The notes: a model not told the origin generated them from the sequence alone. DNA of 54,897 bases from Sphingomonas sp. (GCF_023266535.1 NZ_JAHFPY010000006.1:1-54897), one strand, 5' to 3'. Shown: positions 35,971-44,960, numbered from the stretch's first letter. Translations and numbers: made by a program.

Positions 35971-37566
35971 CTAGCGTTGCAAAAACGACGCGGGGACCCC
36001 CGGATAGGCCTCAAGCACCTCTCCCAGGGCCTGCTTCAGCGGATCGAGATGATGTTCGTAGCGCTGCCATTCCTCGGTCGCGTCGCGATAGATCGGCTGG
36101 CGCACTTGTTCGGAACTTGGTGTGCGAACCGCGCGCTCGTTTTCGTGAAACGCTAGGCAGGCCGGTTCGAACTCGAGGCCGCAATAATCGAGCAGCGCGC
36201 GGATTTCCGCCTCGGTGTCGTCGACCATGCGCTCATAGATCACGCGGTGAACCTTGCCGGGCAGCACCGTGTCGATATGCGCCATCAATCGCACATAGTC
36301 GGCATAATAGGTTCCGACCTCGGCGAGGTCGTAGGTGAAGGCCTGGCCGCGGGCGAAATGCTGGCGGAAGTTGGAGAAGCAACAGCCGAGCGGATGGCGC
36401 CTGGCATCGATGATCCTGGCGTTGGGCAGGATCAGCCGGATGAATGGCACGAACAGCCAGTTGTTGGGCAGCTTGTCGATGAAGAAGGGACGATCGGTCC
36501 GGCGCTGCACGCTGGTCTGCTTGAGATATTTTTCTCCCAGCTCGAGCCGCTCGGCTGCGGTCAGTTTGAGGACATCGGCCGGATAGCGTCCAATGGCCTG
36601 GGCCAGCGTGGGAATGTCGGCGAGTTCGGACGTGCCTTCGACCAGCGAATGGGACGACAGGATCTGCTCGACCAAGGTCGATCCGGCGCGCGGCATCCCG
36701 ACGATGAAGATCGGATCGGGCGCCTCATAGCCGCCGGCGCGCTCGGCAAAGGCGGAGGCGGTAAATTGCTCGATGCAGCGGGTAACGGTCCGGCTGATCT
36801 TCGCCGCATCATGCGGCACCAGTTTCACCCGAATGGCATTACCGGCCGCATAATGGGCGAACGCTTCGTCGGACCGCCCGGCGTCATGCATCGCCTTGCC
36901 GAGCGCAAATTCGAGCTGCAGCCGATCGTCGTCATCCAGGTCCGTGCGTTCCAGCCCGGCCTGCATTGCGGCGATATCGGCCTCGTCGAACTTGACGGTC
37001 TTCAAATTGGCGAGGCTCCACCATGCCTCACCGAGGGCCGGCTTGAGCGCGATCGACTTGCGATACGCCGCGACTCCCTCCGCCTGGCGGCCGACGGTCT
37101 TCAGCAAGTGGCCATAGCTCAAAAGGACGCGCGGCTGCCGCGGCGAGCGTTTGAGCACGTCCTCGTACAGACTAATCGCCTGGTCGAAATCGCCCAGGCG
37201 TCCCAGCGTCGCCGCCTTCAGGTTCCAGTGGCCGGGATCGTCCGGCTCCGCGGCCAGGACGTCGTCCATCAAGTCGATGGCCTCTGCCGGGCGTCCCATG
37301 CGGCCGAGCACCAAAGCGAGATTGGCCCGCGCCGCGGTAAATCCGGGCGCCAGCTCGACCGCCCGCCGCAACAGGCTTTCGGCGTCGCGCCAACGCCCGA
37401 TCCGCGCCGCCAGCTCGGCCAGCATGCGGATCGCGGCGACGTCGAACGGATCCTCCTTGAGATGCGGCTTCAACAACCGCTCGGCGACATCGAGCTGGTT
37501 GTCGTGCAGCGCGATCGCCGCCTCGACCAGCCGCGGATGCCAGCGATGACTTTGTGGGTTGCTCAC
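35971..37566 (-). CDS. TPR-containing sulfotransferase family protein
   Basis: 531-aa two-part protein. Residues 1-250 contain at least four TPR-like helix pairs (AERLLKPHL, AESLLRRAVELAPGF, AIDLMDDVLAAEPD, AISLYEDVLKRSP). The C-terminal half is a PAPS-dependent sulfotransferase domain: FIVGMPRAGSTLVEQILSSH is the 5'-phosphosulfate loop, DARRHPLGCCFSNFRQHF the 3'-phosphate loop. The GTG start has no clear Shine-Dalgarno sequence. It lies upstream of the receptor gene on the same strand with 102 bp between, so co-expression is possible. The acceptor is unknown. Confidence 0.88.
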   Translation of the reverse strand: MSNPQSHRWHPRLVEAAIALHDNQLDVAERLLKPHLKEDPFDVAAIRMLAELAARIGRWRDAESLLRRAVELAPGFTAARANLALVLGRMGRPAEAIDLMDDVLAAEPDDPGHWNLKAATLGRLGDFDQAISLYEDVLKRSPRQPRVLLSYGHLLKTVGRQAEGVAAYRKSIALKPALGEAWWSLANLKTVKFDEADIAAMQAGLERTDLDDDDRLQLEFALGKAMHDAGRSDEAFAHYAAGNAIRVKLVPHDAAKISRTVTRCIEQFTASAFAERAGGYEAPDPIFIVGMPRAGSTLVEQILSSHSLVEGTSELADIPTLAQAIGRYPADVLKLTAAERLELGEKYLKQTSVQRRTDRPFFIDKLPNNWLFVPFIRLILPNARIIDARRHPLGCCFSNFRQHFARGQAFTYDLAEVGTYYADYVRLMAHIDTVLPGKVHRVIYERMVDDTEAEIRALLDYCGLEFEPACLAFHENERAVRTPSSEQVRQPIYRDATEEWQRYEHHLDPLKQALGEVLEAYPGVPASFLQR

Positions 37567-37664
37567 AGTGCGTCAGTAGCCCGCGTTTCATCGGCTCGCC
37601 AAGCGCCGTAGAAAGTTTCATTTTGCCACTTTCTTTGGCGAAGCAAAACCGCCAGAGGATGCGC

Positions 37665-38120
37665 ATGATCTATTTCGATGACATCCACGTCGGCGACGGG
37701 ACCCTGTTCGGCCATTATGATGTGACCCGCGAGGAAGTACTCGAGTTCGCGCGCAAATATGACCCGCAGCCGTTCCACCTCAGCGATGAGGAAGCCGCCA
37801 AGACCCACTTCGGGAGGCTCGCCGCATCGGGCTGGCACACCTGCGCGATGACGATGGCGGTGATTGCCCGCCATGTGGTCGAGACCGAGCAGGCGGGCCT
37901 CGGCTCTCCGGGCATCGACGAACTGCGCTGGCTGAAGCCGGTTTATCCGGGCGACCGGCTGACGGTGCGCGGCGAGGTGATCGAGACCATCCCGTCGCGG
38001 TCCAAACCCAACATCGGCGTCATTCGCAGCCAGAACACCATCACCAACCAGGACGATGCCCCGGTGATGCGCTTCATATCGATCGTGATGATGCTGCGGC
38101 GGCCCGAAACGGACGCTTAA
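37665..38120 (+). CDS. MaoC-like hot-dog dehydratase
   Basis: 151-aa single hot-dog domain. FARKYDPQPFHLSDEEAA is the hydratase-2 motif with its catalytic Asp and His, followed by FGRLAASGWHTCAM and the usual RWLKPVYPGDRLTVRGEV strand. Enoyl-CoA hydratase or (R)-specific dehydratase activity on an acyl-CoA is likely. The chosen ATG (37665) has AGAGG six bases upstream; the ATG at 37659 overlaps that site. Neighbouring genes do not point to a pathway. Four bases overlap the convergent apt. Confidence 0.88.
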   Translation: MIYFDDIHVGDGTLFGHYDVTREEVLEFARKYDPQPFHLSDEEAAKTHFGRLAASGWHTCAMTMAVIARHVVETEQAGLGSPGIDELRWLKPVYPGDRLTVRGEVIETIPSRSKPNIGVIRSQNTITNQDDAPVMRFISIVMMLRRPETDA

Positions 38121-38647
38121 TCGCCCGCAAATTCTAACAGGCTGACCGCCTCGATCCCGGCCTCGGCGAGCGCCCTGGCGCCGCCCAGGTCGGGCAGGTC
38201 GATGACGAAGCGGGCGCCAGCGATCTCGCCCCCTGCCCGCCTGATCAGCCGCGCCGCGGCCAGCGCCGTGCCGCCGGTCGCCAGCAAATCGTCGACGATC
38301 AGCACCCGCGCGCCGGGCGCGCAGGCGTCGACATGCATCGCCAGCCGGTCGCTGCCATATTCGAGCGCATAATCCTCGGCGATGGTCGCGCCGGGCAGCT
38401 TGCCGTCCTTGCGGATCAGCAGCAGCCCCGCGCCGAGCCTGACCGCCAGCGCTCCGCCGATGGCGAAGCCGCGCGCCTCGATCGCCGCGACAAGGTCGAC
38501 CGGGCCCTCGACCGTCTCGGCCAGCGCAACGATGGTGCGCGCCAGGCCGCTGCTGTCGAGCAGCAGCGTGGTGATGTCGCGGAACTGGATGCCCGGCCTG
38601 GGAAAGTCCGGGATGGTGCGGACGAGGGATTTCAGGTCAACGGTCAT
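38117..38647 (-). CDS. apt: adenine phosphoribosyltransferase
   Basis: Purine salvage: adenine + PRPP to AMP. 176 aa. IPDFPRPGIQFRDITTLL is the N-terminal signature, AIEARGFAIGGALA the hood, VLIVDDLLATGGTALAA the PRPP-binding loop. The ATG at 38647 begins MTVDLKSLVRTIPDFP; its upstream GGGGGAAGAG lies inside the adjacent palindromic repeat, so the repeat seems to provide the ribosome binding site. Located after petC on the same strand; whether it is co-transcribed through the repeat is unclear. Confidence 0.96.
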   Translation of the reverse strand: MTVDLKSLVRTIPDFPRPGIQFRDITTLLLDSSGLARTIVALAETVEGPVDLVAAIEARGFAIGGALAVRLGAGLLLIRKDGKLPGATIAEDYALEYGSDRLAMHVDACAPGARVLIVDDLLATGGTALAAARLIRRAGGEIAGARFVIDLPDLGGARALAEAGIEAVSLLEFAGD

Positions 38648-38770
38648 TGCTCTTCCCCCGCCGGGGGAAGTGCCGTCATCGCGTGACGGCGAAGGGGGAT
38701 TCTTGCAAGCCGCATAACCCCCTCCGTCAGTCCAAGGGACTGCCACCTCCCCCGATGGGGGAGGAGCAAT
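38646..38770. repeat. palindromic intergenic repeat (copy 2) between petC and apt
   Basis: Bounded by near-perfect inverted ends ATTGCTC(T/C)TCCCCC (38646-38659 and 38757-38770, 13 of 14). Internal hairpins: CTTCCCCC/GGGGGAAG, GCCGTCA/TGACGGC, CAGTCC/GGGACTG and CCTCCCCC/GGGGGAGG. It shares the CCCCTCCGTCAG...TGCCACCTCCCC core with the copy at 11.4 kb. The element fits exactly between the apt start codon and the petC stop codon. Confidence 0.75.
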
Positions 38771-39700
38771 TTACTCGTCGATCCCGGCTTTCTTGCTGGC
38801 CCGTTTGCGCTTGGTGGCGACGGCGGGCGCCGGCGCAGGTTGCGGGGCGCCCTTCTTGCCCTTCACGCCGGCCCAGATGTTCTGGTAGCTGAGGTACGCG
38901 AGGATGGTCGCGACGATCAGGAAGGCCAGTACCGCGAAGCCGCTCTTGTGGCGGCCCTGCAAATTGGGCTCGGCCGTCCACACCAGGAACGCTGACACGT
39001 CCCTGGCCATCTGGTCGACCGTCGGCTTGGGGTTGCCCGGAGCATAGACCACCTGGCCCTCGCTGGTCAGCGGCTGCGGCATGGCGATGTTGAGGTTCGC
39101 GAAATAGGGGTTGTAGTGCAGTCCCGGCGCGGTCTTCGACCCCGGGAACTTCTTCACGAGTTCCGCCGGCTGGTTCTGGTAACCGGTCAGGATCGAGTAA
39201 ATGTACTGCGGTCCGCCTTCGCGCGCCTTGGCCATCAGCGACAGGTCGGGCGGCAACGCATTGTTGTTGGCCGCGCGCGCCGCCGTCTCATTGGCGTAAG
39301 GCGACGGGAAGTGATCGGACGGAACCGCCTTGCGGGTCGCCGGCTCACCGGTGTCCGGGTTCACCGAGGGAACCTCGACCTGCCACTGGTTGGCAATCGC
39401 CTTTACCTCGGCCTCTTCATAACCGAGCTGGCTGAGGTCACGGAACGCGACGCGGGTCAGGCTGTGGCAGCCCGAGCAAACTTCCTTATAGACCTGGAAG
39501 CCGCGCTGGAGCTGCTGCTTGTCGAACTTGCCCATCGGCCCGTCCGAGGCAAACTCCACTTCCTTCGGTTCGCGATGATATCCTTGCTCGGCGGTCGCCG
39601 CGGGCGGCGACTTGAGGTTGGTGATGAGGGTCGTGCCGAACGCCCACAGCACGGCGAGGACGAATGCGGCGCCTACGGCACGGGCAATCCAACGGATCAT
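38771..39700 (-). CDS. petC: cytochrome c1 of the bc1 complex
   Basis: Transfers electrons from the Rieske centre to a c-type cytochrome. The heme motif CSGCH lies at residues 75-79 and the axial Met in NIAMPQPL near residue 217. The N-terminal hydrophobic segment (AAFVLAVLWAFGTTLI) is a signal or anchor, and a C-terminal helix (SGFAVLAFLIVATILAYLSYQ) anchors it, followed by a Lys/Ala/Pro-rich tail. 309 aa. Third gene of petABC; 14 bp from petB. Confidence 0.95.
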   Translation of the reverse strand: MIRWIARAVGAAFVLAVLWAFGTTLITNLKSPPAATAEQGYHREPKEVEFASDGPMGKFDKQQLQRGFQVYKEVCSGCHSLTRVAFRDLSQLGYEEAEVKAIANQWQVEVPSVNPDTGEPATRKAVPSDHFPSPYANETAARAANNNALPPDLSLMAKAREGGPQYIYSILTGYQNQPAELVKKFPGSKTAPGLHYNPYFANLNIAMPQPLTSEGQVVYAPGNPKPTVDQMARDVSAFLVWTAEPNLQGRHKSGFAVLAFLIVATILAYLSYQNIWAGVKGKKGAPQPAPAPAVATKRKRASKKAGIDE

Positions 39701-39714
39701 CTAACCTTACCCCC

Positions 39715-40983
39715 TTAGTTCGCTGGCGCCGTCGTGCCGTGCAGCACGCTTTCCGAAATCGAGTTCGGCAGCGGCAGCGGGGTCTCATATTTGGAGACCA
39801 GCGGCAGGATGATCAGGAAATGCGCGAAATAATAAGCCGTCGCCAGCTGCGAGAACGCGACAAAGATCGGCGTGGCTGGTGATCCGCCACAATAGCCGAG
39901 GATCGCCACGTCGAGCAGCAGCAGCCAGAAGAAGCGCTTGAAAACCGGGCGGTAGGCGCCCGACCGGACCGGCGACTTGTCGAGCCACGGCAGGAAGAAC
40001 AGCAGCAAGATCGAGGTGAACATCGCCAGCACGCCCCACAGCTTCGCGTCGATGCCGAGGAAGTTGGAGGTGAAGGCGCGCAGGATCGCGTAAAACGGCC
40101 AGAAATACCATTCGGGAACGATGTGCGCTGGCGTCGCCAGCGGGTTGGCCGGAATGTAATTGTCCGCGTGACCCATGGCATTGGGAATGAAGAACATCAC
40201 CGCCGCATAGGCGGTCAGGAAGGCGGCAGCGAACCAACCGTCCTTGGCGGTGTAGAAGGGGTGGAACGGCAGCGTGTCCTTCTCGGTCTTCACATCGACA
40301 CCGGTCGGGTTGCCCGATCCGGGGATGTGCAGCGACCAGATGTGGAGGATGACCACGCCGGCGATCACGAACGGCAGCAGATAGTGCAGCGAGAAGAAGC
40401 GGGTCAGCGCCGCCTGGTCGGGGGCATAGCCGCCCAATAGCCAGACGCGGATCGGCTCGCCGACCACCGGGAAAGCGGAGAAGAAGCCGGTGATGACCTG
40501 TGCTCCCCAATAGCTCATCTGCCCCCAGGGGAGGACATAGCCCATGAAGGCGGTGGCCATCATCAGCAGGTAGATGACCAGGCCGAGCATCCACACCAGC
40601 TCGCGCGGGGCCTTGTAGGAGCCGTAATAGAGGCCCCGGAATATGTGGATGTAGACGACGATGAAGAAGAAGCTGGCGCCGTTCATATGGGCGTAGCGCA
40701 TCATCCAGCCGCCGTTGACGTCGCGCATGATGTGCTCGATCGAATTGAACGCGCCGTCGGCCGAAGCGAAATACCACATCGCCAGGACGATGCCGGTGAC
40801 GATCTGGATGGTCAGGAAGATGCCGCTGAGGACACCGAAGTTCCAGCCATAGTTGAGGTTGCGCGGCACCGGATAGCCGCCGCCGACCGCGTTATAGACC
40901 AGCCGCGGGAGCGGCATGCGCTGGTCGAACCAGCGGCCCAGCTCGGTCTTGGGTTCGTAGGGCTTGGCCCAGGCAAAGCTCAT
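39715..40983 (-). CDS. petB: cytochrome b of the bc1 complex
   Basis: Membrane core of complex III, 422 aa, with eight expected TM helices. It contains RNLNYGWNFGVLSG, the bH/bL heme helices with RYAHMNGASFFFIVVYIHIFRG and SLHYLLPFVIAGVVILHIWSLH (histidine pairs 14 apart), GYVLPWGQMSYWGA of the Qo site and the PEWYF motif (HIVPEWYFWPFYAILRAF). 13 bp behind petA and 14 bp before petC, so one transcript. Confidence 0.97.
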   Translation of the reverse strand: MSFAWAKPYEPKTELGRWFDQRMPLPRLVYNAVGGGYPVPRNLNYGWNFGVLSGIFLTIQIVTGIVLAMWYFASADGAFNSIEHIMRDVNGGWMMRYAHMNGASFFFIVVYIHIFRGLYYGSYKAPRELVWMLGLVIYLLMMATAFMGYVLPWGQMSYWGAQVITGFFSAFPVVGEPIRVWLLGGYAPDQAALTRFFSLHYLLPFVIAGVVILHIWSLHIPGSGNPTGVDVKTEKDTLPFHPFYTAKDGWFAAAFLTAYAAVMFFIPNAMGHADNYIPANPLATPAHIVPEWYFWPFYAILRAFTSNFLGIDAKLWGVLAMFTSILLLFFLPWLDKSPVRSGAYRPVFKRFFWLLLLDVAILGYCGGSPATPIFVAFSQLATAYYFAHFLIILPLVSKYETPLPLPNSISESVLHGTTAPAN

Positions 40984-40996
40984 GACGGTTACCCCC

Positions 40997-41563
40997 TTAA
41001 CCGATGGTCACGACGGTGTCGGACGTAAACGCATAGTCCGGCACATGCAGGTTTAGCGGCGCCGGGCCTTTGCGGATGCGCGCGGCGGTGTCGTAATGCG
41101 ATCCGTGGCAGGGGCAGAAATAGCCGCCGTAGTCGCCGCGATTCTCGCCCTCGCCGGTGCCCAGCGGAACGCAACCGAGGTGGGTGCAAACGCCGAGCGT
41201 GATCAGCCAATTCTCCTTGCCCGGCTTGGTCCGCTCGTCGAGCGTCTGCGGATCGCGCAGTTCGCTCAATGGCACGGCCTTGGCGGCGGCGATTTCCGCC
41301 CCGGTCAGGTTGCGGACGAACACCGGCTGCTTGCGCCAACTGGTCTTGATCGCCTGGCCCGGCGCGATCTTTGAAATGTCGACCTCGGTCGAAGCCAGCG
41401 CCAGCACGTCGGCCGGCGGGCTCATCTGGTTGACCAGCGGGATCGCCACGGCGACCGCGCCGACGCCGGCGAAACTGACGGCGGCGATGTTGATGAAGTC
41501 GCGACGGCGGAGGCTATGGTCGCCCTCCACTTTCGCGGCGTTGAGTTCTTCCAACGTGGCCAT
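40997..41563 (-). CDS. petA: ubiquinol-cytochrome c reductase Rieske subunit
   Basis: 188-aa iron-sulfur protein. A Tat-type signal anchor SLRRRDFINIAAVSFAGVGA (residues 18-37) is followed by the flexible hinge and the [2Fe-2S] domain with CTHLGC (126-131) and CPCHGSH (150-156). ATG 41563 has AAGG six bases upstream; the preceding in-frame GTG (41569) is less likely. First gene of petABC; its promoter lies in the 167 bp shared with the divergent trmL. Confidence 0.96.
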   Translation of the reverse strand: MATLEELNAAKVEGDHSLRRRDFINIAAVSFAGVGAVAVAIPLVNQMSPPADVLALASTEVDISKIAPGQAIKTSWRKQPVFVRNLTGAEIAAAKAVPLSELRDPQTLDERTKPGKENWLITLGVCTHLGCVPLGTGEGENRGDYGGYFCPCHGSHYDTAARIRKGPAPLNLHVPDYAFTSDTVVTIG

Positions 41564-41730
41564 GCTCACCCTTAAGACCGAAATTTCGCGCGATGCCGAA
41601 CGGCATCAAATACGGCCCGCAAGGGAGAACCCCGAGCGGTTGGCGGGCCTGATAGCGTCTCACCCTGAAGTTGCAAATGGGCAAATTGTTGCCCTTGTGA
41701 AGTGACTCGCTGCCGGACTATCGGCGCGGC

Positions 41731-42180
41731 ATGCGGCTCGCCCTGTTCGAACCCGAAATTGCCGGCAACGTCGGAGCGGTGATGCGGCTTGGCGCCTGCA
41801 TGGGCGTGGCGGTCGACCTGATCGAGCCATTGGGCTTTCCATGGGACGACAAAAGGGTCAGGCGGACGGCGATGGACTATATCGACCATGTCGATGTGAC
41901 GCGGCACGCCTCGTTCGCGGATTTTCGCGCGACCACGCCGGGGCGGCTGATCCTGTTCACCACCAAGGCAAATGCCTCGCCTTACGACTTCGCCTTTGAA
42001 GCCGATGACCTGCTGCTGTTCGGCAAGGAAAGCGGCGGCGTTCCGGCCGAGGTCGCGGCGGCGAGCGACATGAAACTGAGGCTGCCGATCCGCGCCGAAG
42101 TGCGCAGCTTCAACCTTGCCACCGCCGTCGCGCTCGCCCTGGGTGAGGCGCTGCGCCAGACCGATGGATTGCCCGCATGA
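41731..42180 (+). CDS. trmL: tRNA (cytidine(34)-2'-O)-methyltransferase
   Basis: SPOUT-fold methylase of the tRNA-Leu wobble base, 149 aa. LALFEPEIAGNVGAVMRLGACMG is the first block, DDLLLFGKESGGVP the second, and LPIRAEVRSFNLATAVALALGEAL the knot with its conserved RSFNLA. Its last four bases overlap the hemF start (ATGA), so they are coupled. The 5' region holds a GGGCAA/TTGCCC hairpin at 41679-41694. Confidence 0.94.
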   Translation: MRLALFEPEIAGNVGAVMRLGACMGVAVDLIEPLGFPWDDKRVRRTAMDYIDHVDVTRHASFADFRATTPGRLILFTTKANASPYDFAFEADDLLLFGKESGGVPAEVAAASDMKLRLPIRAEVRSFNLATAVALALGEALRQTDGLPA

Positions 42181-43019
42181 CCCCGCTCGACAATCAGCAA
42201 CAGGAAGCGCGCGACTGGTTCGAGGCGCTGCGCACCCGCATCTGCGATGAGTTCGAGGCGATCGAGCGCGAGGCGGGCAGCGACGCCAAGTTCGAGTTCA
42301 TTCCCTGGGAGCGGACCGACGAGGACGGCACGCCGGGCGGCGGCGGGGTGCGCGGGCAGATGATCGGCACGGTGTTCGAAAAGGTCGGGGTCAATGTCTC
42401 GACCGTCGGCGGCAGCTTTTCCGAGGAATTCGCCAGGCAAATCCCGGGAGCGGAAGAGGACCCCAGCTTCTTCGCCACCGGCATCAGCCTGGTCGCGCAC
42501 ATGGCCAACCCGCATGTGCCGGCGGTGCACATGAATACCCGCTTTCTGACGACGACGCGACGCTGGTTCGGCGGCGGCGCCGACCTCAATCCGGCGATCC
42601 CCTATCAAGAGGATACCGACGCCTTCCATGCCCGCCTGCGCGCCGCCTGCGCCGCGCATGACCCGACCTTCTATCCGCGCTTCTCGAAATGGGCCGAGGA
42701 GTATTTCTGGCTACCCCACCGCAAGCGGGCGCGCGGGGTGGGCGGCATTTTCTACGACCGGCTGGAAGGCCATTTTGAGGAGCATTTCGCCTTCACCCGC
42801 GACGTCGGTGAGGCGTTCCTCGACATCTACCCGAAGATCGTCAGGGCGCGAATGGACATGCCGTTCACCGACGCCGACATCGAGACGCTGCTCCAATTTC
42901 GCGGCCGCTATGTCGAATTCAACCTGCTCTACGATCGCGGGACATTGTTCGGGCTCAAAACCGGCGGCAATATCGACGCCATCTTGATGAGCCTGCCGCC
43001 GCTGGCGAAGTGGAGCTAG
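42177..43019 (+). CDS. hemF: oxygen-dependent coproporphyrinogen III oxidase
   Basis: Aerobic heme synthesis: decarboxylates coproporphyrinogen III to protoporphyrinogen IX. Family blocks: GGGGVRGQMIGTVFEKVGVNVSTVGG, VAHMANPHVPAVHMNTRF, WFGGGADLNPAIPY, KRARGVGGIFYDRL, GRYVEFNLLYDRGTLFGLKTGGNIDAILMSLPP. 280 aa, slightly shorter than E. coli. It ends 3 bp before a convergent membrane gene. Confidence 0.97.
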   Translation: MTPLDNQQQEARDWFEALRTRICDEFEAIEREAGSDAKFEFIPWERTDEDGTPGGGGVRGQMIGTVFEKVGVNVSTVGGSFSEEFARQIPGAEEDPSFFATGISLVAHMANPHVPAVHMNTRFLTTTRRWFGGGADLNPAIPYQEDTDAFHARLRAACAAHDPTFYPRFSKWAEEYFWLPHRKRARGVGGIFYDRLEGHFEEHFAFTRDVGEAFLDIYPKIVRARMDMPFTDADIETLLQFRGRYVEFNLLYDRGTLFGLKTGGNIDAILMSLPPLAKWS

Positions 43020-43022
43020 CGA

Positions 43023-43847
43023 TCAGCCCTCCTGCTTGACGTCCGGAACATGCGCCTGCCCGGCACTGAGCTGGGCATAGATCCGCGCCAGCATCGACGT
43101 GTAGACCATCACGAAGCCGGCCTGGACCAGCCCGCCGGTCAGCGCCACCAGCAGTAGCGAAATCGACCAGGGCTCGGGCCGTCCGAACAGCAATGTGACC
43201 AGCGCGCCGATCACCGCGCCGACGGTCAGCGCGACGACGAAGAAGCCAACCGTCAGCATCAGGACAAACCCCAGCAGCCGCCAGAACTGGCCGCCGGTCA
43301 GGGCGAAGGCCCGGCGGATGGTGGCGATCGGGCCGATCGCCTCGCTGGCCGCCACCGGCACCAGTATCATGATCCGGACCGAGCCGTAGAGCAGCGCCAC
43401 CGCGGCGAGGCAGAGTAGCAGCCAGCCAACTCCGCTGACGCCCGACCAGTCGAACTGGCCGCTTTCGACCGACCGGCCCATGCTGATCGCCAGGATCGCC
43501 GAGAAGGCGAGGATGACGAGGACACCAATCATCAGCACGGCGAGGATCAAGGTCGGCGCCCGGCGCGCGCCCTGGCCGATCGCCTCGCCGACGCTGCCGC
43601 TCCAGCCGTTGACCAGCAGGACCATCGCCAGCTGGCCGACAAACATGACGATGATCATCGCCAGCACTACCAGCATCCACAGGCCTGCGGGCGGCTGCTG
43701 GCCAGGCGCAACCTGCGGCTCGACCATCGAGGCGATCACCGCCGGCAGCAGGATCAGGCCAAGCGCGATCGGGACGATCAGCCGGCGATGCGCCTGTAGC
43801 GCGGCTTTGGCTTCGTCCCATGCCCTGCCGATCGATAGACTGCTCAT
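43023..43847 (-). CDS. six-TM membrane protein (GlpQ-membrane-domain/YciC-like)
   Basis: 274-aa integral membrane protein. About six hydrophobic helices are visible ([119 protein letters not shown]) with a cytoplasmic-looking N-terminus. The segment [27 protein letters not shown] is typical of the family found as the membrane domain of some glycerophosphodiester phosphodiesterases. No enzymatic residues. Divergent from lipB. Confidence 0.75.
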   Translation of the reverse strand: MSSLSIGRAWDEAKAALQAHRRLIVPIALGLILLPAVIASMVEPQVAPGQQPPAGLWMLVVLAMIIVMFVGQLAMVLLVNGWSGSVGEAIGQGARRAPTLILAVLMIGVLVILAFSAILAISMGRSVESGQFDWSGVSGVGWLLLCLAAVALLYGSVRIMILVPVAASEAIGPIATIRRAFALTGGQFWRLLGFVLMLTVGFFVVALTVGAVIGALVTLLFGRPEPWSISLLLVALTGGLVQAGFVMVYTSMLARIYAQLSAGQAHVPDVKQEG

Positions 43848-43932
43848 GGCTCACCCCGTTAATTGCGTGCCGCTGTTATGCGGAGCCGGACCGGCGCTGG
43901 CAACGCCCTTGCCCCGGCGGCGCTGCAGGGCC

Positions 43933-44601
43933 ATGTCGCGCGCCATGATCGACGGCATCGAATGGAAGGTCAGCGAAGGCCTCGTTCCCTATGAAACCGC
44001 GCTGGCCGAGATGGAGGCACGCGCCGCCGCCGTCCGCGCCGGCGCGGCGAGCGAGCTGGTCTGGCTGCTCGAGCATCCGCCGCTGTTCACCGCCGGCACC
44101 AGCGCCGATCCGGCCGAGCTGTTCAATCCTGACGGCTTTCCGGTGTTCGAGGCGGGCCGCGGCGGGCGTTATACCTATCATGGGCCGGGCCAGCGGGTCG
44201 GTTACCTCGTCCTCGACCTCGAAAAGCGCGGGCGTGACATCCGCTGCTTTGTCCATTCGCTCGAAGGCTGGATGATCGCCGCGCTGGCCGAGCTCGGCGT
44301 CGAGGCCAGGCGTGAACCCGGGCGCATCGGCATCTGGACCGGTGAGGGCGCGGCCGAGGCCAAGATCGGGGCGATCGGGGTCCGGGTGAAGCGCTGGGTC
44401 ACCCTCCACGGTTTCTCGATCAATGTCGCTCCGGACCTATCCCACTTCGGCGGAATCGTGCCCTGCGGCATCGCCGAATATGGCGTCACCAGCCTGGCGG
44501 CGCTTGGCCGCGACAGCTCGATGGAGCGGCTTGATGATGCGCTGAAGCGGGTATTTCCCTCATTTCTCAATAATTTAAGAGATATCTCACAAGCCGCTTG
44601 A
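43933..44601 (+). CDS. lipB: lipoyl(octanoyl) transferase
   Basis: Transfers octanoate from acyl carrier protein to the lipoyl domains of GcvH and 2-oxoacid dehydrogenases. The active-site pieces are present: [21 protein letters not shown], the Lys in [18 protein letters not shown] and Cys in [15 protein letters not shown]. Two in-frame ATGs, 43933 and 43945, are candidates; AGGG is close to the first, so the choice is uncertain by four codons. A long open extension to the left crosses the opposite gene and is not coding. 222 aa from the chosen start. Confidence 0.94.
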   Translation: MSRAMIDGIEWKVSEGLVPYETALAEMEARAAAVRAGAASELVWLLEHPPLFTAGTSADPAELFNPDGFPVFEAGRGGRYTYHGPGQRVGYLVLDLEKRGRDIRCFVHSLEGWMIAALAELGVEARREPGRIGIWTGEGAAEAKIGAIGVRVKRWVTLHGFSINVAPDLSHFGGIVPCGIAEYGVTSLAALGRDSSMERLDDALKRVFPSFLNNLRDISQAA

Positions 44602-44687
44602 GGCGCGCAATGCTCCCGACTATTGTGCCCGCGATTTGCGAAGGCGGGGCAGCCGCCAAGCAGGTCTGACAATCAAGGGAGTTTTGA

Positions 44688-44918
44688 ATGCGTGCTTTGA
44701 TCCTGGTCGCTGGTGCGGCCCTGGCGGTTTCGGCTTGCAGCAGCAACGAAGCCGCTGAGAACACGACGAATGTCGACGAGACCCTCACCACCGAGAACGT
44801 CGTCGCCAATGACACCACTGCCATCGACGCGACCGCCAATGCGGATACCGCGATGGCTGCGGACGCCAACGCGACCGACGCCAACGCGATGGACGCTACG
44901 ACCACCAACGCCCAGTAA
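44688..44918 (+). CDS. small low-complexity lipoprotein
   Basis: 76-aa predicted lipoprotein: MRALILVAGAALAVSAC ends in lipobox VSAC. The mature part is almost entirely Ala, Asn, Thr, Asp and Val (for example ENTTNVDETLTTEN), with short ANAT/DANA-like repeats, acidic and without predicted structure. GGGAG lies seven bases before the ATG, and the coding frame's third-base GC bias agrees. No function known. A GC-rich hairpin and a terminator follow. Confidence 0.75.
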   Translation: MRALILVAGAALAVSACSSNEAAENTTNVDETLTTENVVANDTTAIDATANADTAMAADANATDANAMDATTTNAQ

Positions 44919-44960
44919 TCTGGCGTTGGGCCGCTCCTAAGCGGCTCATGGTATTTGGAA

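Noticed and set aside
33241-37566. Biosynthetic cluster for a sulfated, hydroxylated peptide or sugar
   Set aside because: A sulfotransferase, oxygenases and a receptor are near each other, but no core peptide, synthase or glycosyltransferase is present and ychF interrupts the set.
43480-43932. Long N-terminal extension of lipB
   Set aside because: It is antisense to a well-formed membrane-protein gene and LipB homology begins after the ATG at 43933/43945.
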